Shown piece by piece: positions 38,417 to 51,523 of a stretch of DNA of 64,000 nucleotides. A program made the translations under genes and the position numbers. The DNA is taken from positions 186,001-250,000 of the forward strand of contig JAIVFJ010000065.1 of NCBI GenBank assembly GCA_025765615.1, given 5' to 3'. Numbering within the stretch: the stretch's first letter is position 1; each line of letters begins with the position of its first letter. The notes beneath the pieces are model-generated. The model saw only the letters and a list, made by a program, of their open reading frames with translations. It searched no databases and was not told where the DNA came from. Source of the DNA: Zopfochytrium polystomum. Taxonomy: Eukaryota; Chytridiomycota; Chytridiomycetes; Chytridiales; Chytridiaceae.

Positions 38417-39597
38417 ACCTTCGCAAAAAAAATAAGAAAAAAAAGAAAATGTTCAAGAGCTGCTTTGTGCACATTTATTATGAATCTTTGAAAGAAAATC
38501 TCCCAAGGAAAAAAAGACGGCAGCCACCAAAAAAAAAAAATTTAAAAAATAAAAAAAATATATCCAAAAAGGAAAAAATTGGATGGATGTCGACACACTG
38601 CACCCTTTCCTGGTCAGCCACCACGGATAAAAGTGAATGAGCCCTGCGTCACTCCGCTCATTCGGGGGTTTTCTTCTCGCTCTCCTAGCCGGAAAACACA
38701 GGGACCTTTGAGTGGCAGAAGAAAGCAGGTGGGCTGGCATCTTAAAGTTGCATACTTGTCCCCACGAAATCATCCACTGTCGTGTTGCAGTTACCCATCG
38801 ACCATGCCGTGCTTTAGACATTCACCCACGGTGCGTTCTCTCTCCTTCAAAAGCTCTCGGCATGACCCCTCGGGTGTAGGAGAGGGAACGAGCAAGCGCG
38901 GTGCGAGATCCCTTGGTGAGAAATGGTCGCGCTCGTTTCCACCGCGCGCCGTCTGCGGACGCATCTTTCTGGCGACGCGTTTCATGTTTCGCGTGATGCG
39001 TACAGAAGCTGCAGAACGTCCGCTGTGACGACGAAGTGTTCTTTCGGGCTCAACAAAGCGAGACGAAAACGGGACTGTCATTTGTCGTTGCTCTCACCAA
39101 CGAACAAGGAATCGAACGATCCATCACAAGCACATGTTTTTGTGCTCAAAACCACACTTGCTCAGGACTTCACAAAGCGTTGCTGCAACGAAATTGCACG
39201 AGGCTTTCGTCCAAGCATCCTTTCACCCAGCCATGCTGTTTAAATCTTGAGTGGTGCCATTGCCAGCTACTGCCAGACGATCAACGTGGCGTTTCGAGAT
39301 CAATGAGCCAAGTGCCCGTCAGCTTGTCTGCTCTGCCTTCGATTCACATTGCAAAGCTGTCTGCACTGATGAGGATTGCTTCTCTTAAGGTGGCAAATGT
39401 TGAAGTGATCACGGCTCTTTCGCCAAGCACTCGGTTTAGATATAAATTTTATTATCAGCAAGAACCGCATGGAATCCAGAGGGCCAGAGGGCCTTCAAAA
39501 GACAGTCGTTAATGGGGACATACAGAGTAGTTCACAAAAATCAAAGACGTGATCGATCTTGGGCTGCTCTTTCATCTCTTTCTCTTTCGTTTACTAC

Positions 39598-39643
<46 letters not shown>

Positions 39644-39955
39644 TCTCTCTCTCCTTCTCTGTAGTTTCCTTCCTAGCTTTCCGCTTAAGACATGGAGAGA
39701 GAGTGAGTCAACAGGCGAAGGGACAGATGGGGACACGGAAAATGGAACGGGTTGCTTGCCTGTGTGACTCACAAGCGGCTCTGTCTCTCGCCCATTCCCT
39801 CCTGTCCTTCGTCTCCTTGCAGACTCTGTCTCTGTCGGCACCACCGGCACAACCACCCTCTCCTCTTTCTCCTCCTCCTCCTCGTCCTCCCTCTTCTCCC
39901 TCCTCTTCGTTTCCCTTCCGCCGCCTCGCCCCCCGAGCAACAACACCAAGCAAGG
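38417..39955. other. Divergent intergenic region
   Basis: A-rich tracts around 38430-38580 and a CT microsatellite at about 39598-39655 upstream of the plus-strand gene at 39956. Small open frames exist on both strands (for example minus 39081-38791) but none shows a domain or convincing splice pattern. Confidence 0.55.
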
Positions 39956-42416
39956 ATGGCGGGGTCTCCGTCGTCGTCTTCGTCGTTGTCATCGTCGTCG
40001 TCATCGTGGTCCGTGGCGGCGTCGTCGTCATCGTCGTCGTTGTCCTCGTCCTCAACCTTGCCGTCGTCTTCGTTATCGGAACTTCTGACGCCCTCGCCCG
40101 CCGGCCCTCAAGCGCCTTCTGTGTCATGGATCGTCTCCGACAATGCCTCGTCCCCGTCCCTTGCCCCCTCTGAAAACGGCGACATCCTGAAGCTCAACGG
40201 CGAGATCTTCCTCGATGCCGTCCATCCGCCTTTCGGACAGAAGAAAGGCGCAACTGCGGTGAAGCTTGAGTTGCTTTCTCCCGTGGCTGAACTGAACACG
40301 TCTGTGCCGTCCGCAATGCACTTGTCGACAAAGGCAGGGAGAGTTGTGTCCGAAGCGAATGCTATCTTCCCGCATTCCGCTTCCTCCTACTTCTTGCCAC
40401 CTTTTGAAATATGGAGCTCCATATCCAGTTTCGCTTGTGCCAACCTGCAGCAACTATCGATTTTATCCTCTGCCTGCAGGTCTTTCCGTACTGCCCTCTT
40501 TTCTCCACCCGCGAAAGCCTCTGCAATTTTTTCAATGTGTTCGAACGGTGGCGTAAAACGATGGCTCCGGGCAGTGAGGGCAGTTGAGGGAGGCTGGATG
40601 TGTAAGTATTGTGCGCTTTGTCATTCTCAGAAGTGATCTCTAACGAGAAAGGGGATTGGCAGGCTTGCCGAAATACTATCGTTACCCACCCCAGTTGGCC
40701 TTCCTACGACTGCACGACGCCGTGGAGGTGTTGGAGAACCTCCGCTCGATGGGACGGCTGCACGTTTTGTACTCACTGGATCCACTCGTCGCAGCCGTCC
40801 ATGCAAACCGAATGGATGTCGTTAACTGGATATTGGATAATCTCGAGCATCTTATTCCAGGCGAAACTGGCGCGCCGCCTTCTTCAATTTCGAAAGAACG
40901 TGAGCGAATACGTGCCTTCCGTGCTGCCTGCAAATTCGGCCGGCACGCTCTCCTTCCAAAATTCAACCCTGCTCCCGGCTTGATGCTAGACGGAGACTCG
41001 CCACAGGAGAGCCCGATTGTTCTGGCAGTTGGATCCCCGCGAACGATAGAAGTGCTTTTAGAATTGGGGGCAAACCTTCGGTCCTCCCTTCGATTTGCTT
41101 GCCTCCACGCAGTCATTCAAGCCCACGATCCGTCGTTTTCGGTTTTAATTCGAGCCGCTTCCGCACGAAATCTCCTCCATGGGGAACTGTTGGACTATGT
41201 CGACGAGTACGTTTTCGCAAACGAAAGCTACGGCGTCTGTCAGACACTGATCGAGTGCGTGCCGAGGCTTCTTGATGCGCCCTGTCCAAAGCTTGTTAGT
41301 ATGGCGGCGTCAGCGGGAGACAAAGGCTGGCTGCGACGCCTTGTTCACTCGGGCAAAGAATTCCTGAAAGTCCACAACGGCGGAGCAACTGTGCAATTTA
41401 TTGACGGGTGCGTTTTTCGTACAGTGCGAGTTGACTCACGAACGCGAGAAGTGCAAGATTTCTCAAAGTACGATGGTGTAGTGATTCGTGCCACCTCGAG
41501 CGAAGTGGAATCGGGTCGGTATCGGTCGGTCATTACGGAGGTGGCGCGGCCGATACCGGAGATGGGCTTTACCCCAAAAGTCTTGGAAATCAACCTACCC
41601 CAAGGTTCCCGCCCTCCGTCAGGCGCGTCTCTGAAAACTTGGATCGAAGACGAGCTACGTGCACAGTTTGGAGATGGCATTTCGGACGGTTGTGTTGTGA
41701 TCGACGATATCGCAGCGACTATCCCTGGCGCGAAAGTTCTCTATCTGATCGATGGTGAGCTGGAGCGCGTAGCCGCCCATCGAATTCCAGGCCTCCTCCT
41801 GTCGCGCATGGTCGCCTCCAAAGTTTGGGTGTACCGTACAGATTATGCCCCAGAACTGGAGCATCGCTGGCAGAACATTGTGAAACCCCTGCTTCGCGTG
41901 CCCGAGAGTTGGGTCGATGGCCTCATGCCGCACACGTATCACATCGTCGAAGATTCCGTAAAGTATGAGGGCATCACAGCTGCGGAAGTGCGCGCACTAC
42001 ACGCCCGTTGCGGCGTCGGGCTCGAGTTCTTCATCCTGGTTGACCGCCAAACATTGGAGGAAGGCTCGTTCCTCTTGGTCGACGGTGCGGTATCAGGGCG
42101 AGGACACGTCAAGCGTGTTTGGGTGAATCCCGCTGACGTGTTGCGAGAGAAGCCGGGAGGGCAGTGGATCGAAGCGCGAGCGAGGCGCGCAGCTGCGGAA
42201 ACCGCGGCAGGTGCTGGTGCGACGACGGTGAACGGCGACCCCGACGACAGCGACAGCAGTTCTGACGGCGGCGAGGCTGGTGGCGAGGAATACCCCGGTT
42301 ACTGTTCGCTTCCGGCTGTTCTTTCAAACCTACTGGAGCCGGATGTATTATTTTCAGATTTATTTGGGGACGATGATGTAAACGAAGACGATGTGGAGTT
42401 GGGGAATTCGTTGTAA
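39956..42416 (+). CDS. F-box/ankyrin-like protein with uncharacterised C-terminal region
   Basis: Two exons, 39956-40601 and 40663-42416, 799 aa. The GTAAGT donor joins as GGWMCLPKYYRYPP and the length is divisible by three. Residues 1-60 are Ser-rich. Residues about 145-185 look F-box-like (LPPFEIWSSISSFACANLQQ). Ankyrin-like units follow (DPLVAAVHANRMDVVNWILD; PIVLAVGSPRTIEVLLELGA; FACLHAVIQAHDPSFSVLIR). The remaining 380 residues are well formed but unfamiliar, with WIEDELRAQFGDGISDGCVV and VWYR-type segments and an acidic end (DVLFSDLFGDDDVNEDDVE). A ubiquitin-ligase adaptor role would follow from the F-box, but that motif is weak. Confidence 0.68.
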
Positions 42417-43044
42417 ACTTTTGCTCATCCCGGCCGCCCCTCACTCCGTCAGCCTTTCCTCTCAGTCTCCGTCTCCTCCGCCCTGTGCCCACACTTCTGG
42501 TACAAAGTGCGATTTCAAATAAAATGAATATTTGTTTAATGCACAGAGTGGTAGTTGCGGCGTGATCGGAGACGCCTGCTTTGGTCAATGGAGGACGAAA
42601 GTGCTTCAGCCGATCTTCTTGATCCCCGATAAGTTCAATTTGGACAATGGATGGCGCGAAAATCCATTGTGATGCTAACTTTGTCATGCACATGCGATCC
42701 ATTGGCATAATTCCACTATTTCTTCCAGCTTACTGTCCGTTTTACAAGCCTATTGAAGTTTTATTCGGGATTATTAAGATGCACATGTGGCAGGCCCACA
42801 ACGAAGGACCATGACAGCGCAAGGGCTTCTTGTTTTCGTTGAGTCTGTCCTTAGTGAGTTTGAAGACTATTCTATAGAAGCTATTTTGGCAAAGTGGTTA
42901 TAAAGAGGGTCAGTTCGATCCAACTGAAGCATTTCACACTGACTTTGCTGTTGTTATGGGCCTAAGTGAGTTAAGTGAGTCAAGGATGTTGAATAAAGTT
43001 TTCGCAATTTGTCATCATGCAAATTTATGTATATATATATATAC
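42417..43044. other. Intergenic, AT-rich approach to the TIR element
   Basis: Holds a plausible polyadenylation context for the upstream gene (AATAAA near 42516) and a short (TA)n at 43029-43042 next to the element boundary. No gene is supported. Confidence 0.5.
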
Positions 43045-43182
43045 TAGGGGATGCCCGTTGACTTATAAGCAATCCTTCCCAACAAAAAGAGTAGAAAAAA
43101 GAAGATACTGAAGAGTGTGGCAGTCCACAATGAATGCAGTGGCGGCCATGTTGAGGGGATAGGGAAAAATTGTTTTCGAGTC

Positions 43183-44475
43183 AGGGGGCAGGAACCCCCT
43201 GAGCCCCTGTGGGGGGTTGATGCCCCTCAACATCCCCACTCAAAAGAGAGAGGTCGCAGACGATTTGATAACTTGTCCACTAACAGCCCAATAGCCAGAG
43301 TCAGAGACATAGAGGATGACATACAACCCATTGACTGCCTGTTGACTGCCACTCCCAGACTCAGAGACAGGGAGGGAGGTAGACAGACAACCCGTTGAAT
43401 TCCACTCAGATAGACAGACAGCCCGTTGACTTCCTTCCTTTTTGAATTTCACTGCCCCTTTCAGAGAGTGACAAATCATTGAATGATAGAAACAACAGCC
43501 CAGTTGACTTTGCAAAATCATAAGCAGAAGTAGTATTTTAGTGGGTTCAGCCACGTCATGCTTCTCTGTATGGGGCTCCCGCACCGTGAGCCCCCCAGTG
43601 GGGGCTGCTTCCCCCTTCAACCCCCCCAGCTTGAAAGAGACAGAGATAGAGTGAGAGATTGCAGAAAATTTTATTCGTTTTCCATCAACAGCCAACATAC
43701 AGAGTCAGCGACAGAGAGCAAGTCAGACAACCTGTTGACTGCCCATTGACTGCCAGTCTCAGACTCAGAGACAGGGAGGGAGGTAGACAGACAAACCCGT
43801 TGACTTCCACTCAGATAAACAGACAGCCCGTTGACTTCCTTTTGAAGTTTGCCACTGCGTTTCGATTGGTCACTAAAGAAAAAACATTAAACCCACACTG
43901 TCCCCCCTACTCCACTATTGCAATTAGAAAACGGGTTTACATAGTGGACAGAGAGAGAGGGTGAGAGAGATAGAGAGAGAGGCTGGGTTGTTTTTTTTTG
44001 AGTCAGGGGGCTCCCGCCCCCTGAGCCCCCCGGTGGGGGGGGCTGCTGCCCCCCCTCAACCCCCCTGCTTGAAAGAGACAGAGAGAGAGTGAGAGAGACA
44101 ATTGTATTCCTTTTCCATCAACAGCCAACATACAGAGTCAGAGACAGAGAGCAAGACAGGCAATCTGTTGACTGCCTGTTGACTGCCGGTTGACTGCCAC
44201 TCTCAGACTCAGCAACATGGAGGGAGGTAGACAGACAACCCGTTGACTTCCACTCAGATAAACAGACAGCCCTTTGACTTCCTTTTGAGTTTTGCGTTTC
44301 GATTGGGCACTAAAGAAAAAACATTAAACCCACACTGTCCCCCCTACTCCACTATTGCAATTAGAAAACGGGTTTACAGAGTAGACAGAGAGAGAGATAG
44401 AGAGAGGCTGGGTTGTTTTTTTGAGTCAGGGGGCTTGGGGCTGCTGCCCCCCCCCTCCACCCCCCCCTTTGATCA
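43183..44475. repeat. Composite internal repeats of the TIR element
   Basis: Unit of roughly 410-440 bp containing a G/C palindrome (GGGGGCTCCCGCCCCCTGAG at about 44006), a GAGA tract, and the motif CCCGTTGACTTCCACTCAG (43797, 44238, with a shorter relative near 43397). Then comes a conserved block with AAAAACATTAAACCCACACT (43885 and 44313). Divergent G-rich copies also lie near 43183, 43570 and 44424. Confidence 0.8.
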
Positions 44476-44771
44476 ATCAAGAGAGCTGGAGAAAGAGAGC
44501 GTAGAAATAGAGAGGGTCTGTGTGTGTGTGTGTGTGTGGGGTTTGGGTGGGGGGTGAGGGCATGCATGACTGTACAGAGTCTCGTCCTTTCGTTGAGTTG
44601 TCAGAGGCCTCAGATGTGATGGTCTGAGTTGCCACCCCCAACAGCAGCCAATACTGCAGAGAGAGTGAGAGAGAGACAGACAGAGGGAGAGAGACAGCGA
44701 AACAGATAGAGAGATAGGGAAGAGACAGATAGACAGAGGGCAAAATTTTTCCCTGCCCGAAAGAGAGGGAG

Positions 44772-45090
<319 letters not shown>

Positions 45091-45553
45091 GAGTGATTGA
45101 TAGACAGACAGAGTGAGAGACAGTGCATTGACTTCTTTCCTTTTCGGAATTTTTCCGCCGAGTTTTGATTGGGCACCAAAGACAAAAAATTAGAGAGGTT
45201 TTCTAATTGCAATTAGGAAACAGGTTTACCCGCGAAGCCTTGTTTTCTTTAGTGTGTTGATATATATCTCGCTCTCTCTTTTTTTGCGTAACAAAACTGC
45301 TGTGTTCCACTCAAGTGGACCACAGTGGGCATCAGTGTCCCAAACACAGTGTGAATGTCTCCACCAACCCATACAGAGAAGCATGGGGTTTCTATCAATC
45401 AATGATTTGTCACTCTCTACAGGCTGTCTGTCTATCTGAGTTTCATGTACCTTTTTTTTATAGCCTGCCACACTCTTCAGTATCTTCTTTTTTTCAACTT
45501 TTTTTTTTTTTTTTTTGGGAAGGAATACTTACAAGTCAACAGGCATCCCCTAG

Positions 45554-46687
45554 TCAAATAACTATTCGAGATTGTTATTTATCAATTTCATTCTTGAGCC
45601 AACCCCCCCTTTTCGCAGGAGAAAAAATTTTTGGGATCAATTGGGTCCTCCTGGCAAGGTGGGCGAAATCGAACCCAACACCCCCTTTTTTGGCGAGAAA
45701 ACTTTCTATTATTAAAATTAGGAGTAGTCAAACCTCTCGCAAGTTTTCGAAGTCAATTTCCCCGGGGATTCTCTTATCAATCCTCGCTAACGAAACCGAT
45801 TCCAGATCAGAGTAGCTGCAAACTCTTTCCTTGCGGCTTTCTCGGTGCCCTTGTTTTGTTCAAACAACGATGAAAATCACTTTTTAGGCTTCCGCTTTTG
45901 AGCGGTTTGACTACCCCCCCTAATTACCTTTTTCCTTTCAAAAATGGGGTGGGTTCAAGCTACTGGAAATGTCACTTAAATGGACTCAAATGGCCTGTTT
46001 TTGGACGCTTGTGTCAGGCTCGCGTTTGATTTATCGAATCAAGCCCAAATTTGGCTAAAATGTGGCCTGGTTCGATTCATGTTAAACCCTATTCAGCACG
46101 ACCGCACTACGCTACAGTACTTACCGAAGCGTGGTTAATTGTTCATTGATCACACCAGGGCTCAAGCACACAAGGGTTGAACCACCAAGCTGCGAGTGCT
46201 CGACCTGTTCTAACCATTAGTAATGCAAAGTCGTCCGGGCCGTAACTGTTTGAGCTTCCCCGACGCTCCAGCGGAATAAAGGTAAGGGCCAACGAAGAAA
46301 TCTTATTCTCGAGCGGTGACAACGAAGATGCTCCCACATACATTGAGGAAGGATGACGAGAGAGGGACATCGGGGGACGGCGATTCTCGAGCAGTGACAT
46401 GCTCTCAAAGATATCTCAACGGTTTGTCGACGGTGATTGGTTTTTCGGATCGGTAATTAGAACTGACTTGTTGCAAAAAGATATCCCGTTACGGCACTGA
46501 AGCAAAAGCAAGCAAGCGGAAGGGAAGGAAAGGGAACGGAAGAGAAAGGAAATCGTGGACAGAGGAGGACGAAGGAGAAGACGGAGAAGAAAAAAAAAAA
46601 AAAGGGAGGAAAGTGTGCTTTCTTTTAAAGTTAAGGCTATTAAAATATGAAGGAAAAGGAGAGCGTGGTGTGATAAGGACAGACAGA
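45554..46687. other. Intergenic region right of the TIR element
   Basis: AT-rich sequence with C-runs (near 45600-45690 and 45910) and an A/G-rich stretch at 46500-46610. I see no gene, tRNA or repeat copy. Confidence 0.5.
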
Positions 46688-48709
46688 TTACAGGGTGGGT
46701 CCCAGCCAAATACTGGACAGCGTGTTATTTTGGGGGAGGTCCGGCGCCAGTGCCGACAGTCCAGGCGACGCGAGCAGGCCAACCACCGCTGAGTCCCTCG
46801 AAGCAGTCATCGCGGTCGACGGTGACGATGGAGCTGGCGAAGAGGCGGCCGCTGCCGAAGCTGTCGTAGTGGTGGCTCCATTGCCGAACATTGAAGCAGC
46901 GGCGATGCTGAAGCGGCGGTGCAGCATGGCGGCAGGGTCCGACACGAGTCCGAGGCCTGTCCGGCTCGCGAGGGATGCGGCAAATAAGGCGTCCGGGACC
47001 GAATTTGACCTCGCCGTTCTGGCAAGCGCGGCCACCGGCGAGAACGAGGGAGATGGTGCTGTCGTCCATTGCGATGTTCTCCCTGTTGCAGCCGCTGGAT
47101 TGGGTGAAGCAGCTGGCCCTGTGAGAGCAGGAAGGTGGATAGTAGGCTGCCTTGGTGCACTGACGGCGGCAGTCGGCAGCAGCGAGGACAGAGTGACGAA
47201 AATGGAATGAATGGCTTGGGGCGTGCCTAGGAGAATGTGCTTCGAGCATAGTGACGCCTGGGCCGACTCTGTGAAATCTTCGCAAGCGGTAAATAGAGTT
47301 GTAGGAGAACCTGGTGACAACAGGGACGAGGAGTTGAGCGTTGGAGACAACGTTTGGTTGGAGTTGCTCTTTGAGAAAAGAGGTGGAGAGCAGACGTTCA
47401 CAATGAGGGCTACTGCGCTTGCAGACGAAACACCAAACGGAAGCGACACTGGCGCTGAAAGCGACGAAAACGTTGACGCTTGCTCGAGGTAAAACTCTGA
47501 AATGTTTGATAACGGAATATCGATGCGGAAGCAGTATCCCGATTCCATCACGCACCATCGGAGATTCGATTCGCTGAGAGAGATCTGCGCGACTAGATCA
47601 TTGGGGAGGTTCGCAAATCGTCTCCACGAGCCAATGATAAGAGACGATGCTTCAACGGAGATTGGGTCGGGAAACGCCAGAGAAGGGCGCCTCGAGGAAT
47701 CCGCGCTGTGCATGACTGGGGTGCTCGCCGACATTGGGGTCACTACCACCGCAGGAGAGCGCGCGGCCCCGAGAGAAGAAACTGAGGGTGATGGACACGG
47801 CACGCCAGATTTCGCAAACGTCGAAGCGCTGTTAAACGTGTGGTTGGGAGTTCCGTCCATTCCATAGTCGGTTGCCGTTCCCGAGTCGGTCGCAGAGGTG
47901 CTCACGATACTGAGAACTGAGTCGGTGGACGCGGTAGAAGCGGAGCTCAAACGCCGATCATGCGCGGCAGTCCTTTGCCCAAGGATTGCAGAGGGCAACA
48001 GGGAGGAGCCGTCGGGTTGGAGAAGATTTTCAGCCGCATCACGCGATGTACATTCCTCGTCTTTCGACGCAGCACCAGCAGCAGTAGCAGCAGTGGCAGA
48101 GGGGGGGGAGGAGGACGACGACGACGACGACGACGAGGTGCTTGTGCTGGGGGGGGCGGCATCGGCGGCGTCGGGGCCGGTGGCGGCGACGGCGGCGGCT
48201 TCAGCCGGGGAGGTTTTCTTCTCGCGCGCGCGCCTGTTTTGAAACCAAATCTATCGATTCGCGGAGGGGCCAAAAGTCGCGACGGGTAGGCGGGGGCGGG
48301 CGGGCGGGCGGGCGGGAGAACACATGGGCCGAAATTGGAATGGGTTTTTGGTTGTTTTTTTTTTTTTTTTTTTGTTTTGGTTTGTTTGGTTGTGGGTGTG
48401 GTCGAAACAAGCCAAAAAGGAAAAGAAAAAGATTTGTGGGTCAGTTCGCCGCTCGGGCCGGAGGAGGAGCGGAGACAAAAGCAAGGAAGGTGGACGGACA
48501 GACGGACCGACAGGCAGGCAGGAGTTTTGAAGACAAGACAGAGAGAGGGGCAACGGCGCACCCGACACAGTCAGTGGTTGGTGGCGGGACAGACTCGGAT
48601 TTGTGTCCTTCGCTCTGGGTCGGTGCATGCAGTCTGGATGCCGTCACTTGCCAATTTCAACCCCCCCTCTCTCCCTCCCTCTCTCCCCCCCCCCCCCCCT
48701 CTCTCTCTC

Positions 48710-48748
<39 letters not shown>

Positions 48749-49689
48749 TGTACTGGTCTCACGCGTTACACACACTCCCTCACCTGGACCGAGCGGCCGT
48801 TGATGCCCACCGCCTTGCTTATTTCAGCGCGCATTTTTGAGGTTGGCTTTCTACACTGGCGGAACGCCGTCTCCAGGACCTCGAGCTGCTGTTTGTTCGC
48901 GTGAATACGCTTGCGCGGCTTTCCGTCCGCACCCACGACCCCTACCCCTGCCGCGGGAGCCGACGCCGTCTTGGCATGGGCTGATGCAGCGGACGCTCGC
49001 CGTGCCCCCCGCGGTCCACTGGGGGCGACGACGAACGTCGAAGATAAGTTGGTGAAAGTGAGCCGCTGCGGTGGCTGCGGTTGGGGCTGGGTTTGCGTCT
49101 GTACATCGCCCACTGCCGATACGCTTTCCGGCTCCGCTCGGACTGGAGACGCCTGATGGTGGCCATCGGGTTGAAACGGCTGCGAAGCAAGCGGCGTGAA
49201 GAGTCCGGTAAGGGAAGTCGGCAACATTCCTAGTCCCGAGTCGCGTCTGCCGTCGGCAAATTGGGCGGACATTCCTCCGAACGACGACAGGGCCGGTCCG
49301 ACACTGAATGATCTAGCATGCGGAGTAGAGGGCGAGGCTGAACTCATTGTAGCGTCAATTATAACATCCCCTTGATGCAGAAAGGCCTGAACCGGAGATG
49401 CGGTTGGTGCAGTGGGAGATGAGATTGATGACGAGGCGGTTGCCCAAGAAAACGCGTCCATCGTGGTCGACGGGAAGTTCGTCGCGAAAGCCTGCACGTC
49501 ACACAGCCCCATCCGCTGCATTTGATTGTGCTGCTGTTCTTCGCCAGGCGTATGCCCCTGAGCGCTTTGAGTCTGCGGATTCTGGAGCAACTGAAACTGC
49601 AGCAATTGGTTTTCGTGATCGAGTTGAAGTCGCATCTGATCCAGTTGCATTTCGAGAAGATGCTGCCGCATCTGAGGATCACGCTGCAT
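46688..49689 (-). CDS. Homeobox transcription factor
   Basis: Two exons, 48784-49689 and 46688-48250, 822 aa; both lengths are multiples of three. The N-terminus is Gln/Leu/Met-rich and helical (MRQHLLEMQLDQMRLQLDHE). The homeodomain spans residues about 260-317: KPRKRIHANKQQLEVLETAF, MRAEISKAVGINGRSVQ, then across the intron IWFQNRRAREKK with the invariant WFQNRR. A C-terminal segment (SLIIGSWRRFANLPNDLVAQ, then NLRWCVMESGYCFRIDIPLS) resembles the conserved tail of fungal homeobox proteins. The rest is Ser/Ala/Pro-rich. The 533-nt intron is unusually long for this window and carries CT repeats and a T-run. A role in development or morphogenesis is inferred from the family. Confidence 0.8.
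48660..48750. repeat. CT microsatellite in the homeobox intron
   Basis: C-run and (CT)n of about 90 bp inside the intron that splits the homeodomain. Confidence 0.9.
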
Positions 49690-50954
49690 TCAGTGGTGCG
49701 CCGTGCTGCCGAATTGGCCAAGGTGGGTGCGGTGGCGGCGGGGTTCGGCGTAGTCCGGAGGTAGATAGGTGCAGACGAGTAGTGGGGCGCTCCTTGGCTT
49801 TGTCGAAGCTTTGTGTTTGACGAGATTCTTTGTTCCTTTTTTTTTTCTACGATAAACCAGGAAACAGATAACGAGACCGAGCGACAGACAGACAAACGAA
49901 CAAGAAAGAGAAACAAAAATGTGCAACAAAAAGATGTTCTCCCCTTTTTTTTTCTGCATTGTTTTTGTGCGCCTTTCCTCTGTCTTCGAAGTAAAACAAG
50001 GAAAACAAGGAAAATGCTCGGCGACGGTCTGTCTCTTCTGTGAAATACTTATTTTCTGACTGGTTTTTTTTTTTTTTGGTGGCGGTGTTCATTGCGTGTC
50101 TCCGAGTTGCCGCTTTTGCCGCAGGGCGGACCCTGGGGAAGTGGTGTGATGGCCTTGCCTGTCTGTCGGTCTGGAGGACCACCAACCGTGGTGCCGGGGT
50201 TGCATTTTCTCCACCATTTCCTTGTCACGTCTCTTTTCTCATTTTTTTGGTCTCCGCCACCAAAGCCATTTTCGGTTCCTCCCAAGAAGTGAGCCTATGG
50301 GCGAAAATTTTTCTTATTCTGAAATTTGTATTTGGAACGTTGGTGAAAATCCGACCACACAATTTTTTTCTCTTTTGGTTGGTGCAATTTTTTTTTTTCG
50401 GGGAGGACCTGAGGAAAGAGGGAAAGAGGAGACAAGGAGGAGGATTCTGTCATTTTCTTGTTTGCTTTGTTTTTCGCCCTGCAGAATTTTTCGCCCTTTT
50501 CTGGTTTGGACGGAAATGAATCATCAATGTCGCCTCCCATCGATCGCACAATCGGATGGAGCTGCCGCATTGGGAGACAGAGGGGAGACGCCGAGGGTCA
50601 TATCCATATGACGACAAAGCGGGCACAATGGGTCTGCGACTGGGTCGTCGTCCCCCGGCCGACGGGGACCTGCGGATCTGGGAGACGCGGACAGCGAACG
50701 GTCTGCTGCAAAAGCGACCGCATGCAGCACCCGCATGCGGCTCCCACCGGAGGCCCGCAGCTCCCTTTTGAAACAACAACAAAAACAAGAACAACAACAA
50801 ACAAACAAGCAAAAACAGACAAAGACAGAAGACAAGCAAGACCAACAAGAAACGAAAGAAAAAAATGGAAAAAGTGACCAACCCTCCAAAAACCACGAAA
50901 GCGAGGACGTCATTCCGTCAGCACCCCGCCTCCCTCATGATCGGATCCCCAACC

Positions 50955-51020
<66 letters not shown>

Positions 51021-51523
51021 CAGCTTGCAGATCAGCTGATCCCAGCCGCAGTATCTTATTCCAAAAAAAAAAAAAATTGTGATGGTTCCTGTTTTCGCCC
51101 GAGATTGCGTGGAAAGCAAGTGGGCTGCGGCTGGAATCTCGCTCTCAAAATAACCAGTGTTTCAAGTCTCAACGATAGCTGTTGTGGGAAAGAAGAATTG
51201 CACAGGCTTGGAATCGGCATCATGAACGCAGGTAAGACTTGATAGTCAAGAGAGGTATTAATACTGGAGTGAGAGAGGAAGGCGGAGTGGAACAGCGATT
51301 GGATCAGCAATCTGATTGCTGGGAGAAAGTGTAATGCAATCAACAATGCAGGAAACGAAAAGGCTGTGGTGATGACACTGGTGTGTCTATAACAAACAAG
51401 AGGTGTGAGCTGTTCCAAATTATTTTTATTCTGATTTGGTTTGGTGGTTCCTCCACTTCAAGAATTCACTGCTCAAAAGGGTTTGTCGCTGATTTAAACG
51501 CTCGTGCACAGTCAGTCAACAAA
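49690..51523. other. Intergenic region between homeobox and FHA genes
   Basis: Contains T-runs (49838, 49947, 50066, 50390), an A/C-rich stretch (50770-50870) and (GA)n at about 50960-51020. Open frames here are low-complexity shadows; no gene is supported. Confidence 0.6.

Noticed and set aside
38791..39081. Small minus-strand frame upstream of the F-box/ankyrin gene
   Set aside because: No domain, no splice support, and composition not distinguishable from background.
46150..46240. tRNA-like GGTTCAACC on the minus strand
   Set aside because: No acceptor stem, D-arm or anticodon arm can be paired around it.
48200..48250. Suspected frameshift in the CG run beside WFQNRR
   Set aside because: Careful reading of the run gives an uninterrupted IWFQNRRAREKK frame.
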